Shown in pieces: positions 57,373 through 64,000 of a stretch of 64,000 nt of DNA (its first letter is position 1; each line of letters opens with the position of its first letter). The notes under the pieces were generated by a model, which ran no database searches, had not been told where the DNA came from, and saw only the letters and a list, made by a program, of their open reading frames with translations. Source of the DNA: Pseudoalteromonas luteoviolacea DSM 6061 (GTDB lineage: Bacteria > Pseudomonadota > Gammaproteobacteria > Enterobacterales > Alteromonadaceae); contig NZ_AUYB01000013.1 of assembly GCF_001625655.1 (NCBI RefSeq), positions 1 through 64,000 of the forward strand. Reading direction: 5' to 3'. The translations under genes and the position numbers were made by a program.

Positions 57373-57855
57373 TTATGCGTCAGCTGTTTGCTCTTGCGTT
57401 GCACGCTGTTGCATGTATTGTGCAAATAGCGCGTCAAAGTTAACAGGAGCTAAGTTTAGTTGTGGGAAAGTACCACGGTTTACTAGGCTAGCAACTGCTT
57501 CACGTGCGTACGGGAATAGAATGTTCGGGCAGAAAGCACCTAGCATGTGAGCAAGTTGAATTTCTTCTAGCTCGCCTACAGAGAAGATACCTGCTTGCTG
57601 AATTTCGCATAGGAAAGCAGTCTCTTCACCAATAGTTGCAGTTACTGTTAATGCTAAAACAACTTCAAATACGCCTTCGTCCAACTTCGCTGAACGAGTG
57701 TCCATATCTAGCTTAACTTCAGGCGTCCACTCTTTTTGGAAAATTACCGGAGAGTTAGGTGTCTCAAAAGATACATCTTTTACATAAATGCGCTGGATGT
57801 TAAATTGTGGGCCTTCTTGTTGTTCTGCTGCCGCGTTTTGATTTTGTTCAGTCAT
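57373..57855 (-). CDS. secB: Protein-export chaperone SecB
   Basis: A 160-residue chaperone that holds preproteins unfolded for SecA. Conserved blocks include [33 protein letters not shown] and [27 protein letters not shown] lies before ATG 57855. It is followed by gpsA and preceded by grxC and a rhodanese gene, an arrangement conserved in many gammaproteobacteria. Confidence 0.97.
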   Translation of the reverse strand: MTEQNQNAAAEQQEGPQFNIQRIYVKDVSFETPNSPVIFQKEWTPEVKLDMDTRSAKLDEGVFEVVLALTVTATIGEETAFLCEIQQAGIFSVGELEEIQLAHMLGAFCPNILFPYAREAVASLVNRGTFPQLNLAPVNFDALFAQYMQQRATQEQTADA

Positions 57856-57944
57856 TATTATTCCTATAAGTTTTGTTTAATCAGCATCTGTGACATAAAA
57901 AATAAGCACAAATTTAGACGCTGTAAATGCTTAATATTACTTTA

Positions 57945-58202
57945 TTAGTTCAGTAAAGATGCCAGTTTGCCTTGAGCTTCCAGCGCCATAATATCATCAC
58001 AACCACCAATGTGTTGCCCTTTGATAAAAATTTGAGGCACTGTGTAACCGCCATTCGCTTTTTCGATCATTTCTTCTCGTAGCTCAGGCTTTGCACCAAT
58101 ATCATACTCGGTGTATGTTACGCCTTTGCTGTCTAACAAGGCTTTGGCACGATGACAAAAAGGGCAATAATCTTTTGTATATATAATTATATCATTGCTC
58201 AT
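57945..58202 (-). CDS. grxC: Glutaredoxin 3
   Basis: An 85-residue dithiol glutaredoxin with the active site Cys13-Pro-Phe-Cys16 (DYCPFCHRAK; usual form CPYC), the cis-proline in YTVPQIFIKG and the glutathione-binding GGCDDIMAL. It uses reduced glutathione, regenerated by Gor, to reduce protein disulfides. It lies 12 bp after the rhodanese gene and 89 bp before secB. Confidence 0.95.
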   Translation of the reverse strand: MSNDIIIYTKDYCPFCHRAKALLDSKGVTYTEYDIGAKPELREEMIEKANGGYTVPQIFIKGQHIGGCDDIMALEAQGKLASLLN

Positions 58203-58214
58203 AAACCACTCCGA

Positions 58215-58646
58215 TTACTTTCCGTTAGTCGTTGGTAAACCTGCACTTTGCCATGAACTCATACCACCAGATAGCACATAAACCTGTTCGTAACCCTGCT
58301 GATGCATTCTTTCGGCAATATTGTTGGCAGTCATACCTGTATTACACACAAGTATAATGGGCTTAGATTTGTACTTTTCAAGACCACCGAAGTCATTTAG
58401 TTTGGCTTTGTCTGCGTTCATCATCTCAGCACCGGCAATACGGCCTGCTGTGAAGTCTTTTTTGCCACGCATGTCCAGTACCTGAGCATCCTCTTTATTG
58501 ATTAACAAAGTTAGCTGCTGAGGGTTAATTTGGCGAATGGCTGAGAAGCTGCTTTTATACCAGCTATGTACCAGCATAATTGCCAAGACAACCCAGATAA
58601 TACTCAACACCGGGTGATTTGAAAAAAAAGCTATATATTGTTCCAT
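58215..58646 (-). CDS. Membrane-anchored rhodanese-like protein (YibN type)
   Basis: A 143-residue protein with one N-terminal membrane helix (about 12-30) and a cytoplasmic rhodanese domain (about 38-138). The active-site loop is Cys101-NTGMT, preceded by PIILV. ATG 58646 with AAGG just upstream is preferred over a start four codons earlier. Genes of this type sit upstream of grxC-secB-gpsA in many gammaproteobacteria (E. coli yibN). The sulfur-transfer substrate is unknown. Confidence 0.92.
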   Translation of the reverse strand: MEQYIAFFSNHPVLSIIWVVLAIMLVHSWYKSSFSAIRQINPQQLTLLINKEDAQVLDMRGKKDFTAGRIAGAEMMNADKAKLNDFGGLEKYKSKPIILVCNTGMTANNIAERMHQQGYEQVYVLSGGMSSWQSAGLPTTNGK

Positions 58647-58928
58647 GGACCTTGCCACTTTTTGGGAGATAAAACTTACAGTGCAGCGAGTATACTTTTT
58701 TACGTCTCTTGGTACAAACCCATCTTAGTTTCTGCCACCCAATACTGCTTAATTCAGCTCACTTTGGTGCAGTAAGTTGCCCCTGATTAATTCAATCCTA
58801 AAGTATACTCATAGGGTTGTTACTATTGCATTAATCAAAGTTGAACATAAATCACTAGCACAGGGCTGAATATTTACGCAAAACAAGGTATTCTATGCCC
58901 ATCTATCGTGCATTTTTCAGGAGCCCAA

Positions 58929-60473
58929 ATGACTGCGAAGAAAAAACCACTAGTACTAATGATTTTAGACGGCTGGGGATACAGAGAAGAAACACAGAGT
59001 AATGCGGTCCTCGCTGCTAACACACCTGTACTTGATGAGCTTTGGCAAACACAACCTAAAACATTAATTTCAGGTTCTGGTTTAGATGTAGGCTTGCCAG
59101 ATGGTCAAATGGGAAATTCTGAAGTTGGGCACGTAAACCTTGGTGCAGGCCGCATCGTATATCAAGACTTTACTCGCATCACAAAAGCAATTGATGATGG
59201 TGAGTTTGCACACAATCCAACGTTATTAAAGAGCATTGATGACGCTGTTGCACAGGGCAAAGCTGTTCACTTAATGGGTCTACTCAGTCCTGGTGGCGTT
59301 CACAGTCATGAAGATCATATCGTTGCATCTATCGAGCTTGCAGCCCAACGCGGTGCAAAAGATATCTTCTTTCATGCTTTTTTAGATGGTCGAGATACTC
59401 CTCCTAGAAGCGCACAAGCATCAATTGAACGTATACAATCAGTATTCGCAAAGCTAGGAACTGGCCGTTTAGCAACGCTGGTTGGCCGTTACTATGCAAT
59501 GGACCGCGATAATCGCTGGGATAGAATTGAACTGGCATACAACCTAATGGTGTGTGGTGAAGCTGAGTATTCTTACACCGATGGTGTCGACGCGCTTCAA
59601 GCTGCGTATGCTCGTGATGAGAATGACGAATTTGTTAATGCCTCAACCATAATACCTGAAGGCCAACAAGCTGCGACCATCAATGATGGTGACGCAGTGC
59701 TATTCCTAAATTTCCGTGCCGACAGAGCAAGACAAATGACACGTACATTTGTCGATACTGATTTCAGTGGTTTTGATAAAAAGAAATCACCAGCATTGAG
59801 CAGCTTTGTCATGATGACAGAGTACGCTGCAGACATTAACGCCCCAATCGCATTTGCACCTGAAAAACTAAATAATGTGCTGGGTGAATGGCTAGCAAAA
59901 CACAATAAAACACAACTGCGCATTTCTGAAACAGAAAAATACGCACATGTGACATTCTTTTTCAGTGGCGGACGCGAAGACTTATTTGAAGGCGAAAAGC
60001 GCGAACTCATTCCATCGCCTCAAGTTGCCACATACGATCTACAACCCGAAATGAATTCTGAGATGCTAACAGACAAGCTTGTAGAAGCGATTCATGGCGG
60101 TGAGTTTGATGTCATTATTTGTAACTATCCAAATGGTGATATGGTCGGACATTCAGGTGTTTTCGAAGCGGCAGTTAAAGCCTGTGAAGCTGTTGACCAT
60201 TGTATTGGTCGAGTGGTTAAAGCTCTTGAAGAGTGTGGTGGTGAAGCGCTTATTACAGCAGATCATGGTAATGCAGAGCAAATGCAAGATCCAAGCACCG
60301 GTCAGGCGCACACCGCACATACCAGTGAACCTGTGCCATTTATCTATGTTGGTCGTGATGCAGAGCCTCAAGCAACAAAGACGTTAAGTGATGTTGCACC
60401 GACGATGCTTCACTTACTTGGCATGGAACAGCCAGAAGAAATGACTGGTTCACCTATTATGCGCTTAAAATAA
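58929..60473 (+). CDS. gpmI: 2,3-bisphosphoglycerate-independent phosphoglycerate mutase
   Basis: A 514-residue manganese-dependent mutase interconverting 3- and 2-phosphoglycerate. It starts at ATG 58929 with CAGGAG upstream; a GTG seven codons earlier is less likely. Metal-binding Asp14 (LMILDGWG) and the phosphoserine nucleophile Ser64 ([14 protein letters not shown]) are present, as are [36 protein letters not shown] and [11 protein letters not shown]. envC follows with a 1-bp gap. Confidence 0.97.
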   Translation: MTAKKKPLVLMILDGWGYREETQSNAVLAANTPVLDELWQTQPKTLISGSGLDVGLPDGQMGNSEVGHVNLGAGRIVYQDFTRITKAIDDGEFAHNPTLLKSIDDAVAQGKAVHLMGLLSPGGVHSHEDHIVASIELAAQRGAKDIFFHAFLDGRDTPPRSAQASIERIQSVFAKLGTGRLATLVGRYYAMDRDNRWDRIELAYNLMVCGEAEYSYTDGVDALQAAYARDENDEFVNASTIIPEGQQAATINDGDAVLFLNFRADRARQMTRTFVDTDFSGFDKKKSPALSSFVMMTEYAADINAPIAFAPEKLNNVLGEWLAKHNKTQLRISETEKYAHVTFFFSGGREDLFEGEKRELIPSPQVATYDLQPEMNSEMLTDKLVEAIHGGEFDVIICNYPNGDMVGHSGVFEAAVKACEAVDHCIGRVVKALEECGGEALITADHGNAEQMQDPSTGQAHTAHTSEPVPFIYVGRDAEPQATKTLSDVAPTMLHLLGMEQPEEMTGSPIMRLK

Positions 60474-60474
60474 T

Positions 60475-61620
60475 ATGTTGCGTGAATTCGTTACAGGCCT
60501 GACTTTAATTTGTTTGTTGGCTGCGCTACCTAGCGCTGCCAATGAGTCTCAAACCAAGGCTGATCTTGCTGCGGTGCAGGCTGAGCTTAAAAAAAGTCAG
60601 GCAGCTTACGATAAACAGAAAAAATCGTTCTCCTCTCTAAAAGAAAGGCTGCAATCTTTTGAATTGGAAATTGCGAAAAGTGCCAAGGCACTCGCCTTCA
60701 CCAAACAAGGGATCAGCGAAAACAAACAGCAGCAATACACGCTAAAAACTGAAGGCCAACAACTCAACCGTCGCAAAAAAAACTTGCAGAGACTATTGGC
60801 TGCTCAGCTAAAAAGTGCCTATGTCACTGGAAGTCATGATTATTCAAAAATGCTGCTCAATCAACAAAAGACATCCGCGTTAGAGCGCACAATTAGTTAT
60901 TATGATTATTTCAACAAGGCACGAATTAATCAGCTTGAAGACTTAAAAGATATCTTTTTAGAGTTAGAAAAAAACCAACAAGCACTAGAAAAGGTTCAGC
61001 AGCAGCTCATTGAATTGCTTGCGCAACAACAAGTCAGACAAAACGAATTACAATTGGCTCAGAAGCAACGTCAAACGCACTTAAACAACCTCAATGATAA
61101 GCTGCAGCAAACTCAATCGGCTATCGCATATTTAGAAGAAAACGAAACAACGCTAAAAACAACTTTAGAGGCACTTGCTGAAGTTCAAGCACCAAGTGAA
61201 GAGGTTTTCATTGCGCAATTAGACGGGTTGCGCAGGCTAAAAGGCAAACTGGCTTGGCCCCATAAAGGTAGGCTCACAAAACGCTTTGGCCAGCGCAAAC
61301 ATGCTGGTATGAGCTGGAAAGGCGTGATGATCGCAGGTAAAAATGGCGATGAAATCAGCAGTGTCGCACCTGGACATGTCGTTTACGCAGATTGGATGAA
61401 CGGTTTTGGTTGGGTGATTGTGCTTGATCATGGCGAAGGGTTTATGAGCCTCTACGGCCATGCTCAGACTTTACTCAGAGATGTTGGCGACCATGTTAAC
61501 CCCGGTGACCCTATTGCATTGGTCGGGCAAAGCGGCGGACAACAAATTCCTGGACTATACTTCGAGATACGGCATAAAGGAAGCGCTGTGAATCCAGTTA
61601 AATGGTGCAGATCAAGTTAA
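60475..61620 (+). CDS. envC: Murein hydrolase activator EnvC
   Basis: A 381-residue periplasmic protein that activates the AmiA/AmiB amidases at the division septum. The signal peptide ends near SAA-NES. Residues about 25-245 are a long coiled coil. The C-terminal LytM/M23 fold has lost zinc ligands: HAGMSWKGVMIAG replaces the catalytic HxGxD stretch, while DHGEGFMSLYGH, VGQSGGQ and LYFEIRHKG remain. This degenerate site is typical of EnvC, which activates rather than cuts. It forms an operon with gpmI, the protease and the deacetylase-like genes. Confidence 0.93.
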   Translation: MLREFVTGLTLICLLAALPSAANESQTKADLAAVQAELKKSQAAYDKQKKSFSSLKERLQSFELEIAKSAKALAFTKQGISENKQQQYTLKTEGQQLNRRKKNLQRLLAAQLKSAYVTGSHDYSKMLLNQQKTSALERTISYYDYFNKARINQLEDLKDIFLELEKNQQALEKVQQQLIELLAQQQVRQNELQLAQKQRQTHLNNLNDKLQQTQSAIAYLEENETTLKTTLEALAEVQAPSEEVFIAQLDGLRRLKGKLAWPHKGRLTKRFGQRKHAGMSWKGVMIAGKNGDEISSVAPGHVVYADWMNGFGWVIVLDHGEGFMSLYGHAQTLLRDVGDHVNPGDPIALVGQSGGQQIPGLYFEIRHKGSAVNPVKWCRSS

Positions 61621-61657
61621 ATGAATAACCTATGCTGCCCGTCACTAGGAGCAGCAT

Positions 61658-62881
61658 ATGAAATATTTCGCCTCTATTTCCCCGCCTTCAAACTATTGCA
61701 GCATTGTAGTTGGCACGTTTTTATTGTTATTTGCACTATTTTTTAGCAACCTACAAGCAAAGCAGATCAGTCATGCGCACATGGAAGAGATTCTTTACCA
61801 CATTCAAACTTATTATGTGGAAGAAGTGCAATTGAATCATATCAAACGCGATAACTTTTATGACTTATTCGAGCAACTCGATCCTTACTCAAAATACTTA
61901 AATGAGCATGAGTTAGAAACCCTTTTTAGTGCGACAAATGGGCGCTATACAGGACTTGGTATTGAAGTCGAAGAAATTGAAAACCGGATTGTCATTGTTG
62001 ATACACTGCCAGGCTCTCCGGCAGAGCAAGCGGGCATTGAAGGCGGAGACAAATTAGTTGCGGTAAATACCCATGATGTCACTGACAAAACCATTTCAGA
62101 GGTCTCTAAGCTGCTCAGAGAGGCTAAATTATCAATTATACACATCACCGTAGAGCGCGCAGAAATGCTAGTTACACTTGCATTGAGACGTCAGGAAATA
62201 ACTTTAGAAAGTGTTACCAGCAAACTACTCAACGGGCATATCGGCTACCTTGCGATTTCATCATTTAATAATCACAGCTATCATGATGTTGCAAGACATA
62301 TAAATATGCTGTTCGCTCACAGTGGCATTTCATTGAAAGGCCTTGTAATTGACCTTAGAGATAACCCAGGTGGCACGCTAAATAGTGCAGTGGCAATTTC
62401 GGATTTGTTTTTACAAAGCGGGGTTATTGTCACTACCAAAGGGCGCTTTTTCGATGCCAATCAAAAGTTTTATGCCGTACAAGGCGATATTTTAAATGGT
62501 GCGCCAATACTCGTGCTTATCAACAAACAATCCGCTTCAGCCGCTGAAATCTTGGCCGGTGCTCTTCAAGATAACAAACGCGCATTGATATTAGGCCAAG
62601 AGTCGTTTGGTAAGGGGTCAGTGCAATCTTTAATCCCCATAGGCAATGGCACCAGTGCATTAAAACTGACAACAGCGCGCTATTACACACCATCGGGCCA
62701 GTCGATTGAGGGAACCGGCATACAGCCAGATATAGAATATAGTAATAACACCCTATCGGTGCTCAATAAAGCAGCTATAATGTCAAACGATGAGGTAAAT
62801 AGTGACCTCTACACACGACTTTCTAAACACTGGAAAGCGGCTAAAAAGTTGGTAACAAAACAACAACCTGTGATTAATTAA
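61658..62881 (+). CDS. Carboxy-terminal processing protease (S41, CtpA type)
   Basis: A 407-residue periplasmic protease with an N-terminal hydrophobic segment (about 14-32), a PDZ domain (about 92-165, GLGIEVEEIENRIVIV, GSPAEQAGIEGGDKLVAVN) and the S41 domain. The Ser-Lys dyad is Ser294 (QSASAAEILAGAL) and Lys319 (ESFGKGSVQ). AGGAG lies 6-7 nt before the ATG. In E. coli and relatives EnvC and such proteases influence cell-wall hydrolase turnover; position just after envC supports an envelope role here. Confidence 0.93.
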   Translation: MKYFASISPPSNYCSIVVGTFLLLFALFFSNLQAKQISHAHMEEILYHIQTYYVEEVQLNHIKRDNFYDLFEQLDPYSKYLNEHELETLFSATNGRYTGLGIEVEEIENRIVIVDTLPGSPAEQAGIEGGDKLVAVNTHDVTDKTISEVSKLLREAKLSIIHITVERAEMLVTLALRRQEITLESVTSKLLNGHIGYLAISSFNNHSYHDVARHINMLFAHSGISLKGLVIDLRDNPGGTLNSAVAISDLFLQSGVIVTTKGRFFDANQKFYAVQGDILNGAPILVLINKQSASAAEILAGALQDNKRALILGQESFGKGSVQSLIPIGNGTSALKLTTARYYTPSGQSIEGTGIQPDIEYSNNTLSVLNKAAIMSNDEVNSDLYTRLSKHWKAAKKLVTKQQPVIN

Positions 62882-62893
62882 TACACATATTGG

Positions 62894-62939
62894 CGCTTTT
62901 ATCAGCACAAGAAACATGCTAGGTTAGTTGATAAAAGCG
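62894..62939. repeat. 11-bp inverted repeat between protease and deacetylase genes
   Basis: CGCTTTTATCA (62894-62904) and TGATAAAAGCG (62929-62939) are exact reverse complements separated by 24 bases. They lie in the 106-bp gap between co-directional genes. It may be a processing hairpin or operator. Confidence 0.5.
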
Positions 62940-62987
62940 TCGGCTGTTATAGCCAACAAAATATAACTATAAAATAATTAAATAACT

Positions 62988-63761
62988 GTGATTTACTTTG
63001 TGCGCAAAAAAATTATATCTGTAATTTTACTCTATCTGTTGCCAATTGTTTGCTACGCAAAACAAATTGCCATTGTCATAGATGACATTGGCAACCACCA
63101 GCGCGACCTCGCGTTTTTATCGCTGCCGGGAGAGTTAACTTACGCGGTATTACCACATACTCCCTTTTCACAACATTTCGCTTATCACGCCGCAAAATTA
63201 AACAAAGAAATCATCTTGCATATTCCCATGCAAGCACTTAACGATAAAGCTCTGGGCCCAGGAGGATTGACACTAGAAATGCCAAAGTGGCAACTCCAAC
63301 GCACGCTAGGTCATGCACTTGCTAGCTTACCTCATGTAAAAGGGGTTAATAATCATATGGGCTCGGCATTAACGCAACACGATGAACCAATGAAATGGAC
63401 AATGGAAGTACTCAAAAAGCGCTCGCTGTATTTTTTGGATAGCAAAACCACCCCCTATAGCCAAGCCCAAAAAGTGGCTAATTTGTACGGCGTAGACAAC
63501 ATTGCGCGTCATGTATTTTTAGACAATGAACTGCAAACTGAGCAGCTACAAGCACAACTTGCACAGCTCAAGGAGGTAGCACAAGAGCAAGGTTATGCAA
63601 TAGGCATAGCCCACCCTTACCCAGAAACCCAGCAGTTTTTAATGCAAGCCTTGCAAGATTTATCGGCGGAAGGATTTGAGCTTGTGCCTCTTTCAAAGCT
63701 CGTTGAAAATAAATACATACGTCTGGTCGCTCTGCAAAAAAGCAACCAAGCGAAGCATTAA
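62988..63761 (+). CDS. Divergent polysaccharide deacetylase family protein (YibQ type)
   Basis: A 257-residue exported protein. An N-terminal signal segment (about 9-24) precedes the deacetylase-like fold: IAIVIDDIGNHQRDL, TYAVLPHTPFSQHFAYHAAK, EIILHIPMQAL, VNNHMGSALTQ and LDSKTTPYSQA. These are the hallmarks of the DUF610/YibQ group that regularly follows envC and gpmI. The start GTG 62988 is uncertain; a GTG at 63000 is the alternative, and neither has a clear ribosome site. Enzymatic activity of this divergent group is not established. Confidence 0.87.
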   Translation: MIYFVRKKIISVILLYLLPIVCYAKQIAIVIDDIGNHQRDLAFLSLPGELTYAVLPHTPFSQHFAYHAAKLNKEIILHIPMQALNDKALGPGGLTLEMPKWQLQRTLGHALASLPHVKGVNNHMGSALTQHDEPMKWTMEVLKKRSLYFLDSKTTPYSQAQKVANLYGVDNIARHVFLDNELQTEQLQAQLAQLKEVAQEQGYAIGIAHPYPETQQFLMQALQDLSAEGFELVPLSKLVENKYIRLVALQKSNQAKH

Positions 63762-63857
63762 TACGGATACATTTCTACTTTATTTATTGATCTAGGCACA
63801 GGCAAACTCTCACACTTTCAGTTATACCTAAATAAGGTTAATAAATGAGAAGATATT

Positions 63858-64000
63858 ATGCTGCATACAGTTGAGCAACTGATGACCGCAGATCCACTTG
63901 CGGTTAAAGAGTCACACACCCTACACGATGCCCATAACCTTATGCGTGAAAAAAACATTCGCCACATTCCTGTGATTGATGAAGATGGCCAACTGGTAGG
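63858..64000 (+). CDS. CBS-domain protein, partial
   Basis: The first 47 codons of a gene cut by the window end. ATG 63858 has GAGAAG 6-7 nt upstream. The translation (MLHTVEQLMTADPLAVKES, HDAHNLMREKNIRHIPVIDE) is the beginning of a CBS domain, with the typical MT-x-x-P and R-H-I-P-V-x-D pattern. CBS pairs bind adenosyl ligands. The rest of the protein cannot be seen. Confidence 0.85.
   Translation, partial: MLHTVEQLMTADPLAVKESHTLHDAHNLMREKNIRHIPVIDEDGQLV

Noticed and set aside
60475..61620. EnvC as an active M23 endopeptidase
   Set aside because: The HxGxD zinc-ligand stretch is replaced by HAGMSWKG, which fits the non-catalytic EnvC activators.

Overview
The window looks like a chromosome segment of a marine gammaproteobacterium of the order Alteromonadales, most probably Pseudoalteromonas. 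The basis is family-level recognition only: low-to-moderate GC, an alkaline serine protease with two C-terminal PPC domains, a long TonB-dependent receptor, a DcaP-like porin next to acs, and housekeeping proteins (RsmJ, GpsA, SecB, GpmI, EnvC) of clear gammaproteobacterial type. No tRNA, rRNA, CRISPR array, insertion sequence or prophage was seen.

Positions 1 to about 28,400 are accessory and hold one side of a secondary-metabolite cluster. A minus-strand operon reads acylase (18119 to 15669), PvdE/SyrD-type ABC exporter (15669 to 13981), hybrid NRPS-PKS (13871 to 6141), and a second NRPS that starts directly after it and leaves the window at position 1. The assembly line is C-A-PCP-KS-AT-KR-ACP, then TubC-type docking domain-C-A-PCP-E-C. 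Binding-pocket residues predict glycine for the first adenylation domain and serine for the second. The AT motif predicts malonyl-CoA. The expected intermediate is therefore (acyl)-4-amino-3-hydroxybutyryl-D-seryl, followed by further residues added by genes outside the window. Upstream are a CadC-like membrane-bound regulator, an RND pump with its periplasmic adaptor, and a TonB-dependent receptor. Acylase, PvdE-type exporter, efflux pump and receptor together resemble the maturation and transport kit of pyoverdine, but around a different assembly line. The operon leader carries a perfect 21-bp inverted repeat.

Positions 29,400 to 41,100 are mostly housekeeping and signalling: a YhiN-type flavoprotein, a secreted subtilisin-like protease, a methyl-accepting chemotaxis protein, RsmJ, a response regulator with an unfamiliar output region, oligopeptidase A and glutathione reductase. 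Positions 41,300 to 51,100 are a mosaic of small transport, regulatory and enzyme genes: a periplasmic binding-like protein, a GNAT acetyltransferase, a BCCT transporter, MarR, AraC and Crp-type regulators, an amidotransferase, arylamine N-acetyltransferase, an EamA permease and a CheY-like protein.

Positions 51,200 to 56,300 hold purU, a NarL-type response regulator downstream of acs (as in CrbR/ErdR systems), acs itself and a divergent DcaP-like porin. Positions 56,300 to 64,000 are a conserved core block: gpsA, secB, grxC and a rhodanese on the minus strand, and gpmI, envC, a CtpA-type protease and a YibQ-type deacetylase on the plus strand, ending in a truncated CBS-domain gene. Strong hairpin terminators separate most convergent units.
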